From an uncultured Desulfobacterales bacterium (GTDB lineage: Bacteria; Desulfobacterota; Desulfobacteria; Desulfobacterales; JAFDCJ01), in NCBI GenBank assembly GCA_945787595.1, contig CALZJV010000183.1:1-17124 (forward strand): a stretch of DNA of 17,124 nt. The letters are read 5' to 3'. Position 1 is the first letter of the stretch. Every line of letters starts with the position of its first letter. Under the pieces are notes generated by a model, which did not search any database, was not told the origin of the DNA, and was given only the letters and a program-made list of their open reading frames with translations. Positions 1 through 8,140 of the stretch are shown here, piece by piece. The position numbers and the translations under genes were made by a program.

Positions 1-869
1 TTGACCGTACATGCAGCTAAAGGTCCCGCCGGTCAGTTTCTGATATTCCTCAATGACGGCGGGAGACTCCAGCCCGGCCACATGCTGCAAGGATTTGATG
101 TCCTTGCCGGATTTTTTGTGCGCTTCAAGAATGGAGCCAAGAATCGGTGCAAAATCAAACATCACCGAAACGTTTTTCTCCTCGATCAGACTCACCGCCT
201 GGGCAGCATCAAATTTGCTCATATTGACATTAAGGGCACCGCCGTGGAAACTGCCGGTGGCCATAAATAGTCCGCCAACGTGAAAAAGTGGTAAAATATT
301 GAGATGCACATCATCAGTGGATAATTCCAATTGAAGGTTTACATGAATGTTGGCGCTGATGAGATTTCCATGACTCAATAGGGCGCCGCGGGGCCTACCG
401 GCCACAGCCGCCGTATGGATAATGACCAGGCCGTCATCGGTGGTTACATCCGCCGGTTTGAAGTCGCCGTCGTTTTTCAACAGCAGATCAAAGGCGGCAA
501 AGCCATCTCCCGGTGGTTTCAAGCTGTAATAATCCTTGACAGAGGGCAGCTTATCTTTAGCACCGCCAATCATCTCCTGGTATTCAGGATCGACAAAAAG
601 CATCACGGGGTCACAGTCGTTGAGGTTAAAGAGCGCTTCTTCAACGGAGAGTCTCCAGTTGATGGGCAGCACAATCGCCCCCAGAGCGCCGGCCGCCCCA
701 ATGAGACAGAAAAATTCCAGGCTGTTCTTGCCGAATGCCCCGATGCGATCGCCTTTTTTGATGCCGGCGGCTTGCAGGCCGCAGGCCAGTTGATCCACTT
801 TATTTTTGTTCGGAAACAAACCGCATTGCGCTCAATAAGATCATAAAAACCAAAGTCGAAGAGTCCCAT
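1..869 (-). pseudogene. AMP-forming acyl-CoA synthetase, N-terminal part, frameshifted and cut by the window edge
   Basis: Adenylate-forming enzyme that would activate a carboxylic acid to its acyl-CoA. The start at 869 reads MGLFDFGFYDLIERNA, a typical family N-terminus, and that frame continues to about 811. The family sequence then resumes in another frame (low codon ends 3k+1, open from 831 to 1) with NKVDQLACGL, KKGDRIGAFGKN and INWRLS. It goes on to a degenerate P-loop HTAAVAGRPRGALLSH (usual form TSGTTGxPKG) and ends in MYGQ, the start of the YGQTE motif, at the window edge. About 20 residues normally lie between the N-terminal helix and DQLACGL and are absent here, so this looks like an out-of-frame internal deletion rather than a single-base slip. 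It could be a true pseudogene or an assembly error. The C-terminal domain is outside the window, and the substrate cannot be told. Confidence 0.8.
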
Positions 870-891
870 AATTAAGTCATCCCGCTTGTCT

Positions 892-920
892 ATTAAATCG
901 ACTCAAAATTAATATTTCAA
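892..920 (-). promoter_or_regulatory. Predicted sigma-70 promoter of the left acyl-CoA synthetase
   Basis: Minus strand: -35 TTGAAA (915-920), 17-nt spacer, -10 TTTAAT (892-897). Each box differs from consensus at one position. The expected start of transcription is about 16 nt before the ATG at 869. Confidence 0.45.
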
Positions 921-954
921 TTTTACCGTTAATAAATTGGTAGCCTGTTTAATT

Positions 955-1224
955 GGTTTCAGGTTTCGGGTTTCAGGTGTCAGATTAGCCGCTGGCTTGC
1001 AATGCGGTCGGTCTAATCGAAAAAAGAAACTGATGAACGTCGAACATCGAACGTCCAAGATCGAACATCGAATAATGTATTCTGTCCTTTTTAAAAAAGA
1101 TTTCGCGAAGCGATTCCATCATTCGTCATTCGTCAATCGTCAATCTTCATTCGTCATTTCATGAAGTTTCATACGAGATGTCAGTATCTAGCCTCTCCTT
1201 TCCCTGACACCCGACACCTGACAC
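955..1224. repeat. Heptamer-periodic intergenic repeat cluster with inverted outer arrays
   Basis: This covers most of the gene-free stretch 870-1285. Four arrays of degenerate 7-mers are visible. 955-982 is GGTTTCA/GGTTTCG/GGTTTCA/GGTGTCA. 1035-1076 is GAACGTC/GAACATC variants, six units. 1121-1155 is ATTCGTC/AATCGTC variants, five units. 1204-1224 is CTGACAC/CCGACAC/CTGACAC. The outermost arrays are near reverse complements of each other (GTGTCAG against CTGACAC), so the block is bracketed by an inverted repeat. A GCGAAGC motif sits at 1105-1111. No convincing gene lies here; short open frames such as the one starting at 937 are translated repeat. Confidence 0.75.
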
Positions 1225-1285
1225 CTCAATTATGTGAAAACATGTTGTCAGATAAAGGTGCCTAAGGCCCAAAAGTTACAGATTT

Positions 1286-1678
1286 TTACTTGACTGACGT
1301 AACGGGGCAAGGTGCCTTTAAGATGACGTATTGCGCGGTGGAACCCAGCAGCATCTTGCGGGTTTTCGATTTTTTTTCTATGCCGACAAATAGATGGTCA
1401 ATCTCGTTTTCATTGGCAAATTTGACGATATCTTCCCCGGGTGTGAGGCCCCGCACCAGTTGTTCTGTTTTGCAACGGACCCCATCTCTTTCCAGAAACT
1501 CCTGCGCAAATCTGAGATTTTCTGCGGCCGCGTTGATTTCTTCGATTTTCTCACCAATACCGCCTTCCAGAGAAGTGACAACATGAACAAAAGCATCATA
1601 GGTTTTTGCATAGCTTTTCGCCTGCGATAGCGCAGATTTGGCAACTTCGGAACCGTTGTACCCCACTAAAATTTTCAT
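1286..1678 (-). CDS. Universal stress protein, UspA family
   Basis: A 130-residue cytoplasmic single-domain Usp, near the usual length of 135-150. The N-terminus MKILVGYNGSE is the typical first beta strand and loop. The C-terminal block is VGIEKKSKTRKMLLGST followed by AQYVILKAPCPVTSVK. This matches the ATP-binding signature G-x2-G-x9-G(S/T) in spacing, but the second glycine is a lysine (G-I-E-K), so nucleotide binding is uncertain. The ATG at 1678 is preceded by an AAAGGGA ribosome-binding site. It stands alone between two repeat-rich gaps on the same strand as the liv operon. Usp proteins are generally induced in growth arrest or stress; the partner of this one is unknown. Confidence 0.85.
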   Translation of the reverse strand: MKILVGYNGSEVAKSALSQAKSYAKTYDAFVHVVTSLEGGIGEKIEEINAAAENLRFAQEFLERDGVRCKTEQLVRGLTPGEDIVKFANENEIDHLFVGIEKKSKTRKMLLGSTAQYVILKAPCPVTSVK

Positions 1679-1710
1679 CGTAAATCCCTTTCCCCGAACA
1701 CCTAAAATAT

Positions 1711-1916
1711 GTTATTAGTTATTAGGACGGTTTGGCATTGTTTGCCATACCCCGGAAAGAGGGTACCCAGTGTTTTCGGCACTGAATTTTCTGGATTCCA
1801 GATTCTCGACCTGAGACAGGGACAAGCTTTGCGAAATGACAGCCAACATCACAATATACGCAATATACTTCCCGAATGCCCAACTAACTAATAACCAATA
1901 ACTAACAACTAATTAA
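1711..1916. repeat. Intergenic element bracketed by inverted heptamer arrays
   Basis: The gap 1679-2010 holds no gene. It contains GTTATTAGTTATTAG at 1711-1725 and, inverted, CTAATAACCAATAAC within a five-unit heptamer array at about 1882-1916. Between them lies unique sequence with a TTCTGGATTCCAGA palindrome near 1788. A separate 7-bp inverted pair, TCCGCCC (1917-1923) and GGGCGGA (2000-2006), lies just past the livF stop. It has a long AT-rich loop and no clear U-tract, so it is at best a weak terminator. Confidence 0.6.
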
Positions 1917-2010
1917 TCCGCCCGGTCAAGATTAAAAAATTTTCATCAGTTTAAAACTAACCAATATCGTTTATCCAAACCTGGCATTTCTATTTTTCAG
2001 GGCGGAGTAA

Positions 2011-2832
2011 TTACATCCAGCGTTTACGCCGCTTGTAGGATTTGACTTCCTTGAATGATTTTCGTCCGCCGCCCTGGGTAACCCCCATGTAGAATTCCTT
2101 CACGTCCGGATTGTTTTTCAATTCTTCAGAGGGGCCCTCCAACACAATCTTGCCGGACTCCATGATATAGGCATAGGTCGAAATTTCCAGCGCAATTTTT
2201 GCATTCTGTTCCACAATCAGCAGGGTCGTATCCATATCCTGGTTGATGCGGATTATGTTTTCGAAAATTTCTTTGACCAAAAGCGGGGCCAATCCCAAGG
2301 AGGGTTCATCCAGCATCAGCATTTTGGGAGATGACATCAATGCCCGCGCAATGGCGATCATCTGCTGCTCGCCCCCGGAACAATAGCCTGCCAAGCGGTT
2401 GGTGACTCGGGCCAGGCGTGGGAAGTGATCGTACATGAGATCCTGGTCCCTGCGAACATTCGCGGTGCCGTCCTTGCGGGTGATGGATCCCACCCGAATA
2501 TTTTCATCCACGGTCAGATGCTTGAACACCCGGCGCCCTTCCGGCACCATGACTGCGCCTAATTTCACAACATGCGTGCCCAGCACGTTGGTGATATCTT
2601 TGCCTTCGAATTTGACGAATCCGTCCTTGATAAAGCCGTTTTCCGGCTTGAGCAGACCGCTGAGGGCTCGCAGGGTCGTGGTCTTGCCGGCCCCATTGGT
2701 TCCCAGCAGGGCAACGATAGCGCCTTCGGCCACGCCCAGGCTGACGCCGCGCAGCACCTGAACAATGTCATTGTAGACGACTTCGATGTTGTTGACATCG
2801 AGAAGATTGCCATTGGATGTTTGCTTGGTCAT
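2011..2832 (-). CDS. livF: Branched-chain amino acid-type ABC transporter ATPase, LivF-like
   Basis: One of two ATPases of a HAAT-family importer, acting on the inner face of the membrane. In the 273 residues one sees Walker A GTNGAGKTT (about 44-52), the VPEGRRVF segment typical of LivF, the signature YCSGGEQQ (about 150-157), Walker B MLMLDEPS (about 171-178) and LIVEQN. LivF proteins carry Q at this last site where most ABC ATPases have the switch histidine. The basic tail ending KRRKRW extends beyond the E. coli LivF length and recalls LivF copies found with acyl-CoA synthetases in deltaproteobacteria. It is the last gene of the livG-acs-livHMK-livF cluster. It follows livK after 94 nt containing a strong hairpin, which may set its expression relative to livK. 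Confidence 0.93.
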   Translation of the reverse strand: MTKQTSNGNLLDVNNIEVVYNDIVQVLRGVSLGVAEGAIVALLGTNGAGKTTTLRALSGLLKPENGFIKDGFVKFEGKDITNVLGTHVVKLGAVMVPEGRRVFKHLTVDENIRVGSITRKDGTANVRRDQDLMYDHFPRLARVTNRLAGYCSGGEQQMIAIARALMSSPKMLMLDEPSLGLAPLLVKEIFENIIRINQDMDTTLLIVEQNAKIALEISTYAYIMESGKIVLEGPSEELKNNPDVKEFYMGVTQGGGRKSFKEVKSYKRRKRWM

Positions 2833-2850
2833 TTTTCTTGCTTCTGAATG

Positions 2851-2877
2851 GGGAGGGCTGCACGAAGCAACCCTCCC
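2851..2877. terminator. GC-rich stem-loop between livK and livF
   Basis: GGGAGGG (2851-2857) pairs with CCCTCCC (2871-2877), extended inward by TGC/GCA after one mismatch, with a short ACGAA loop. On the plus strand it is followed by five T and could be a terminator, but no gene is known on that strand. On the livK-livF transcript the 3' side has no U-tract, so an RNA-stabilising or partial-attenuation role seems more likely there. Confidence 0.5.
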
Positions 2878-2888
2878 TTTTTATGAGC

Positions 2889-2926
2889 AGCGAAGCTGCG
2901 TTATATAACAGCGCGAAGCGATGTTA
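2889..2926. repeat. Two-copy GCGAAGC repeat downstream of livK
   Basis: Two imperfect direct copies of about 23 bp lie just after the livK stop codon. Each has GCGAAGC (2890-2896 and 2913-2919) followed by a GTTAT-type box. d(GCGAAGC) is known as an unusually stable mini-hairpin. The same heptamer recurs in most gaps of the window. Confidence 0.5.
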
Positions 2927-4153
2927 TTATTTGATCTTCTTGACATATTCCGAGACAAACGGCAGGCCGAGTTCATGGAACACACCACCCTTGGCAACAT
3001 ACAGCTGCAGGGTGTCCACGCCCTCCCGGTCGGTTTTCGAAAAGGTGACCGGTCCGACGGTGGTCAATGGATAATAGGCGTTGTAGCCGTTCATGGCCAA
3101 CATCTCTTCGTACAGTGCGGCACGGGTAATTTTTTTACCCTTGGTCTTGGCCCGGCGCATCGCCTCAACGGCAACCTGAACGACCATGATGCCGTTGGTG
3201 TAGTTCTGGGAATTGGCCAGCTTGGCATCGCGGCCGTACCGTTTGGCCAGAGCCAGCTGCGCATCCGTTCCCGGCCCCTTGGCGGTCATCAACTTGTAGG
3301 AAGTCGTCCAATAATAGTTTTCAGCAGCCGAACCGGCCAGTCCAATCAGATCCGGTCCGCCGGCATAGTGACACCCCAGAAAGGTTATTTTACCGGCCTC
3401 ACCGTATGTCGCGGCTGCCATTCCCAGGCTCTGGGCCCCTTTAAGCATGGTGGCCACCGGCGGTTGAACCGTCTGGCTGATCACGTACTGAACACCTTTG
3501 CTCTGGAAGCGTTTGAGCATTGCCGTGTTGTCAAGATCCTTGCCGTGCTCCACCACTTCGACAAGCTCGATGGGCAGACCGGCGGCAACAGCTTTTTTCA
3601 CATCGCCAAGCGGTCCACGCCCGAAGGCCGACGGATGCAGGAACAGAGCCACTTTGGGTTTGCCGCCGCCCTTGTGATTGGCCGCCACATATTCGGCCAG
3701 TCCCACGGCCTGGCTGGAATAGGAGGAAATCGGCAAAAAGATGTAATTGGAATCGACCAGGTTCCCGGCATGAAAAGATGCGGGCAGGACCGGAATTTTT
3801 TCTTCGTCAAAATCCTTTCTCATGGCCATCGTGCTGCCGGTGGAGTAGTTCAGATAAAACACGATATTCTCATCCAGGAAATCCTCGAAATTCCGCTTGG
3901 TGGCCTCAGTTTTATAGGCATCGTCGCGGATGAAGCACACCAGTTTGTCATCTCCCAGCAGCTTTTCATCGTTGACATATTTAACATAGTCCTCGACACC
4001 TTTTGAATAGGGGCTACCAATATCGCCGGTAGGGCCGGTAATGGCCAGAGACAGTCCCATCTTATAGGTTTCTCCCGCCTGGGTTTGGGTTGCGAAGGTC
4101 AGTGCGAAAACAAATGCCAATGCGACCAAAATAAAACTAAATTTTTTGTACAT
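2927..4153 (-). CDS. livK: Periplasmic substrate-binding protein of the HAAT ABC transporter (Peripla_BP_6)
   Basis: Binds the substrate in the periplasm and delivers it to LivHM. The 408-residue protein starts with a clear signal peptide: MYKK, a hydrophobic core (FILVALAFVFALTF) and a likely signal peptidase I site after TQA at residue 26. The mature start, YKMGLSLAITGPTGDIGSPYSKG, is the usual first strand of type-I periplasmic binding folds. The ATG at 4153 has a strong ribosome-binding site (AAGGGAGGG). It follows livM by 120 nt, a gap that may hold its own promoter, since binding proteins are usually made in excess; I see no clear one. The acyl-CoA synthetase in the operon argues for a fatty or aromatic acid ligand rather than an amino acid, but ligand residues cannot be read directly. 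Confidence 0.9.
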   Translation of the reverse strand: MYKKFSFILVALAFVFALTFATQTQAGETYKMGLSLAITGPTGDIGSPYSKGVEDYVKYVNDEKLLGDDKLVCFIRDDAYKTEATKRNFEDFLDENIVFYLNYSTGSTMAMRKDFDEEKIPVLPASFHAGNLVDSNYIFLPISSYSSQAVGLAEYVAANHKGGGKPKVALFLHPSAFGRGPLGDVKKAVAAGLPIELVEVVEHGKDLDNTAMLKRFQSKGVQYVISQTVQPPVATMLKGAQSLGMAAATYGEAGKITFLGCHYAGGPDLIGLAGSAAENYYWTTSYKLMTAKGPGTDAQLALAKRYGRDAKLANSQNYTNGIMVVQVAVEAMRRAKTKGKKITRAALYEEMLAMNGYNAYYPLTTVGPVTFSKTDREGVDTLQLYVAKGGVFHELGLPFVSEYVKKIK

Positions 4154-4273
4154 CTTTTTACCCTCCCTTTCGTTGTTAGTTTGCAGGTTAACAAAATTTC
4201 GACAAATAGAACATTAATCAAATTGTGGACGTCTTAATCGCCAGGACATCCGCTTGGCCCGGGGATAATACAG

Positions 4274-5313
4274 CTAATAGCGAAACGGCCATAGTTTGAA
4301 ATAGCTGCGTGCGATTCGCCACCAGTTGGCAATCCCCCGGGGTTCAAACATTAAAAACAACACGATGACCAGACCGAAGGACAGCGGCCGAAATGCCGTG
4401 GAAATATCCCCCACGGCCGTGAAGTAGTGACCCACAAATTCAGCAAAATTTTCCACCTGCAGTTCCAGCATCAGGATGGCCGCCGGCCCGACAAAAGAAC
4501 CCACCAGGGTACCCAGGCCGCCCACGATGGCCATGGCCAGATAGGAAATGGAGTGGTGCAGTGAAAAGGATTCAAACCCCACACCCCGCCACAGGTAGGC
4601 GTGCAGCGCCCCGGCAATCCCGGCGAAAAAGCCCGACAGGGCAAAGGCGTACACCTTGGTAAAACCGGGGTGCATGCCCATGGCATCGGCTGCCCGGTCA
4701 TTGTCCCGCACGGCCACCAGGCATCTTCCGTGCTTGCTGCGCAACAGGTTGCGAACGGCAAACCCCAGGACCACCACGAAGAATAAAATGACATAGTACC
4801 AGAATAAATAGTGCTCTTTACGGGCCACTTTGCCGGTAAACCAGAAAACCCGGCCAATAGAGATGGTCTGCCCCTGGTCGTAAAATTTCGAAAAATTGAT
4901 GACCCATAGGAAAATCATCTGAAAGGAGAGCGTGGCGATCACCAGGTAAAGGTGCTTGAGCCGCAGCGACGGCAAGCCCACAAAGGCGCCCATAGTATAT
5001 GGTCGCTACCCAGAAGCCTGGAGAAAGTCGCCAGGGTGTAGGCCCCCACCCCCACGAAGGCCGCATGGCCGATGGATATCAACCCGGCAAATCCAGTGAG
5101 CAGGTTCAGGCCGTATACCGCCACCACGGCGATGAGAATGCTGTCGATCACCAGCAGGTATTTGTTGCTGACCTCAAACACCAGCGGCCAGACAAACAGC
5201 AGCACCAAAAAACAGACAAACAGCAGCCGGTCGACATTCGTCAGAAATATGCGCTGCTCGGCTTTGTAAGAGGTAAAGAAGTTACCCGTGGCTAGCCATC
5301 TATTTTCAGACAT
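4274..5313 (-). pseudogene. livM: LivM-like permease, interrupted by a frameshift
   Basis: Membrane permease half of the HAAT transporter. The 5' piece (5313 to 4939) gives the N-terminal transmembrane segments and the family motif GLNLLTGFAGLISIGHAAFVG, then goes off frame after ATFSRLLGSDHILWA. The 3' piece (open from 4993 to 4274) resumes at MGAFVGLPSLRLKHLYLVIAT and continues through the conserved GFFAGIAGALHAYLW and YLAMAIVGGLGTLVG blocks to a normal C-terminus. Some 15-20 residues expected between the two are missing, so an out-of-frame deletion is likelier than a one-base indel. The segment ATGGGCG at the junction reads LWA in one frame and MGA in the other. Because all other operon genes are intact, an assembly error is quite possible. 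No ribosome-binding site supports the ATG at 4993 as an independent start. Confidence 0.85.
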
Positions 5314-5316
5314 AAA

Positions 5317-6210
5317 CTATACCCGCTCTATTTCATGGATACCAAAAAGACCATGGGGTTTGATCAATAGGATGATCAGGAGAATAATGTAAGGCAACAC
5401 ATCGGCCGTCCCGTTCAATCCCCAGTTGCCGTCCAGGTAGCCGGCCGCAAATTGCTGGATCAGCCCCATGATGATGCCCGCCACGATCGCGCCGAAGATG
5501 GAGTCCAGCCCGCCCACAATTACCACCGGAAACACGATGATGCCGAAGGATTGCAGAACATCGAAGTTCAAACCAGTGATATTGCCGATGATGCCCCCGG
5601 CGGCGGCCGCACTCAATCCCGCAGTGGCCCAGGCCAGGCCGAACACTTTGGGGACGGATATGCCGATGGACATGGAAGCAAACTGATCGTCCGAAACCGC
5701 TCGCATGGAAATACCCACGGTAGATGCTTTAAAGAACCAGGTAAAGCCCCCGATCATAATAAACGTGATGACAACGCCCACCATCTGGGTCCACGAGATG
5801 GAAACCCCCCAGTAAGTAATCGGCGTTTTGGGCAAAAATTCCGGGAACGAAAAATTGCCCGCCCCAAAGGGGCTCATGTAAATCAGACCGTCGATTATCG
5901 ACATCAGTCCGATGGTCACCATGATCACCGATATGATCGGCTCGCCGATCAGACGTCTCAGAAACACCCGCTCGACGCTCATGGCCAGAAAAAAGGTGAT
6001 GATCATGCTCAAGACAAACGACAGCGCAATGTGGATGCCCCCCCACACCGTCAGCGCATAGGTAATAAAGGCTCCGGAAGCGATGATCTGCCCATGGGCG
6101 ATGTTCAGCACGCGGCTGGACTTGTAGATCAACACAAATCCCAGCGCCGACAGGGCATAGATGGAACCCACCACGATACCACTTACCACCAGCTGGAAAA
6201 AATAACTCAT
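5317..6210 (-). CDS. livH: LivH-like ABC transporter permease
   Basis: The second transmembrane subunit of the importer, 297 residues, a normal length. It begins FFQLVVSGIVVGSIYALSALG and has the family hallmark RVLNIAHGQIIASGAF, followed by about eight hydrophobic segments and the GGLDSIFGAIVAGIIMGLIQ block, ending IKPHGLFG. The ATG at 6210 overlaps the stop of the upstream acyl-CoA synthetase by 4 nt (ATGA), which indicates translational coupling. The stop codon is 3 nt before the livM start. It pairs with LivM to form the channel, so the livM lesion bears directly on whether the system works. Confidence 0.93.
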   Translation of the reverse strand: MSYFFQLVVSGIVVGSIYALSALGFVLIYKSSRVLNIAHGQIIASGAFITYALTVWGGIHIALSFVLSMIITFFLAMSVERVFLRRLIGEPIISVIMVTIGLMSIIDGLIYMSPFGAGNFSFPEFLPKTPITYWGVSISWTQMVGVVITFIMIGGFTWFFKASTVGISMRAVSDDQFASMSIGISVPKVFGLAWATAGLSAAAAGGIIGNITGLNFDVLQSFGIIVFPVVIVGGLDSIFGAIVAGIIMGLIQQFAAGYLDGNWGLNGTADVLPYIILLIILLIKPHGLFGIHEIERV

Positions 6211-8135
6211 GCAACCCCTTCCATGGTGTAAAACGACATTTCGGCCTCCACGGTTGTGGTCTGGCCATCCTGATACTGGAAAAATGCCTCGACCTTCTTT
6301 TTGCTGACGCTTTCGTCGTAAAGGGCGTCGTAGAGATCTTTGTATTTTTCCATGACAAACTTACGGCGTATTTTGCCGGTTTTGGTCAGCTCGCCGTCGT
6401 CCATGTCCAGCAATTTATACAACACCGCGAAGCGTTTAATTTTAAAATGATCTTGTTCTGCCCGTGCGTTGATGTCAGCCACCGCCTCCTTGAGCAACTC
6501 CGCGACCTCCGGGTTGTTGGAAAGATCCATGTAGGTGGTAAACGATATCCCGCGGTCCTCGGCCCATTTGCCCACCACGATAGGATCGATGTTGATCAGC
6601 GCGGACACAAAATCCCGTTTGTTGCCGAAAATGACCGCCTCTTTGATATAGGGACTGAATTTCAGCTTGTTTTCCAGAAACATGGGACTGAACATCTCGT
6701 CCTGACTGTTGTGCATGACGTCCGCAACCCGGTCGATCACGATCAGGTGGCCGTTTTCATCGAGATAGCCGGCGTCCCCGGAATGCAGCCAGCCGCCCTC
6801 CAGCAGCTCCTCGGATTTATCATCCATCTTGTAGTAGCCGGCGCAGACCGACGGCGAACGCGACAGGATTTCGCCCTGTTCGGATATTTTGCATTCGGTT
6901 TCGGGCAGCGGTATGCCCACAGTGTCCGGGCGGACATCTCCATCGCGATGCATATAGGCAATCCCGACGATCTCGGTCTGGCCGTAAATCTGCTTCAGGT
7001 TGATGCCGATGGCCTGATAAAATGTGAACAGCTCAGGACCGAGTGCCGCACCGCCGGTGTAGGCTCGCCGCAGCCGTCGCAGTCCGATCTGGTTGATCAG
7101 CGGGTCCATCAGCAGGATCTTTCCCAGCCGGGCCATGAAACGCAGGGATGCAGGCATTCGTTCGCCGCTCATCCGATAGCGGGCGGCTTTTTCCCCGATC
7201 TTGATGAATTTCCTGTAAACTAGGCGGTTGAGCCAGTAAGATTCATCGATCTTGAGCCATATCTGTGAGCGTATGGTTTCATATATCCTGGGCGCGCCGA
7301 ACATGAAGTGGGGCCCGATCTCCTTGAGGTCCCCCATGCTGGTTTCGACCGACTCCGGAAAGTTGATGGTGATTCCGGTGGCCATGGCCACCCCGAAGGA
7401 GTTCATCTGCTCACCGATCCAGGCAAAGGGCAGAAAAGAGAGGTATTCGTCGGTGTTCTCGAGTTTGTCGACCTTGCTGATCTGGATGCCCATGTTGATG
7501 TAATTTTTGTGGGATATCATGGACGCTTTGGACAGCCCGGTGGTGCCGGAGGTCAAACAGAAGTGACAGACATCGTCCGGGCTTGCCTGGTCGATCAAGG
7601 CATCGAATTTATCCGGGTTTTCAGCGTGAGCCGCGGCACCCATTTCATAAAGATCATCTATAAAGAGATACCAGTCGTCGGATCGGTAGTCTCGCATGCC
7701 GCGCGGATCTTCGTAGATCACCTTGCGCACCTGGGGAATCTGGTCCCGGACATCCACCAGCTTGTCCACCTGTTCCTGGTCGTCGCAAAATACAACCGTT
7801 ACGTCCATATAATTGATCAGTTGGGCAATTTCATCGGGCAGGCTGGTTTGATAGATCCCGGCCGAGACCGCACCGATGGACTGGGAACCAATGGCCATGA
7901 ACAGCAATTCCGGAATATTATCGCCGATCAAGGCCAGCTTATCGCCCTTTTTGAGGCCCAGCTTTTCTAACCCCAGGGCGACTTCCCGCACGCGGTCGTA
8001 ATATTCGTTCCACGTGTAGTTGACCCAGTATCCGAAATCTTTCTCACGCAGGGCGACCTTGTCGCCGGTCTCATTAACCCGCCAGCGCAGCAGCTGCGGG
8101 ATGGTAAAATTGAGTAGTTCGTTTGTGTCCTGCAT
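6207..8135 (-). CDS. Long-chain-type acyl-CoA synthetase (AMP-forming) inside the transporter operon
   Basis: Converts a carboxylic acid, ATP and CoA to acyl-CoA, AMP and PPi in the cytoplasm. At 642 residues it has the size and layout of long-chain acyl-CoA synthetases. It shows P-loop TSGTTGLSK (195-203), the YGQTE adenine-site motif (384-388), WLHSGDAGYLDENG (449-462, with the D that binds ribose), the hinge region IDRVADV, and the C-terminal catalytic lysine in ELTKTGKIRRK (K588). It sits between livG (5 nt gap) and livH (4 nt overlap), so enzyme and transporter are co-translated. A plausible role is trapping the imported acid as its CoA ester. Synthetases embedded in liv-type operons are common in delta- and betaproteobacteria. 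Substrate (long-chain, aromatic or other acid) is not determined by the motifs. Confidence 0.93.
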   Translation of the reverse strand: MQDTNELLNFTIPQLLRWRVNETGDKVALREKDFGYWVNYTWNEYYDRVREVALGLEKLGLKKGDKLALIGDNIPELLFMAIGSQSIGAVSAGIYQTSLPDEIAQLINYMDVTVVFCDDQEQVDKLVDVRDQIPQVRKVIYEDPRGMRDYRSDDWYLFIDDLYEMGAAAHAENPDKFDALIDQASPDDVCHFCLTSGTTGLSKASMISHKNYINMGIQISKVDKLENTDEYLSFLPFAWIGEQMNSFGVAMATGITINFPESVETSMGDLKEIGPHFMFGAPRIYETIRSQIWLKIDESYWLNRLVYRKFIKIGEKAARYRMSGERMPASLRFMARLGKILLMDPLINQIGLRRLRRAYTGGAALGPELFTFYQAIGINLKQIYGQTEIVGIAYMHRDGDVRPDTVGIPLPETECKISEQGEILSRSPSVCAGYYKMDDKSEELLEGGWLHSGDAGYLDENGHLIVIDRVADVMHNSQDEMFSPMFLENKLKFSPYIKEAVIFGNKRDFVSALINIDPIVVGKWAEDRGISFTTYMDLSNNPEVAELLKEAVADINARAEQDHFKIKRFAVLYKLLDMDDGELTKTGKIRRKFVMEKYKDLYDALYDESVSKKKVEAFFQYQDGQTTTVEAEMSFYTMEGVA

Positions 8136-8140
8136 CCGGG

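Noticed and set aside
937..1164. Open frame of 75 residues on the plus strand containing NVEHRTSKIEHR
   Set aside because: It is translated heptamer repeat with no ribosome-binding site; such peptides arise wherever these arrays occur.
1733..1750. TTGGCA...TTGC segment resembling a sigma-54 promoter
   Set aside because: The GG and GC elements are 8 nt apart instead of 10, and it lies inside a repeat element.
2921..4006. A 361-residue open frame antisense to livK
   Set aside because: Shadow of a well-supported gene; no domain, ribosome-binding site or family resemblance.
5452..6231. A 259-residue plus-strand frame rich in His and Asp opposite livH
   Set aside because: The composition is the complement of hydrophobic membrane codons, which is typical of an antisense shadow.
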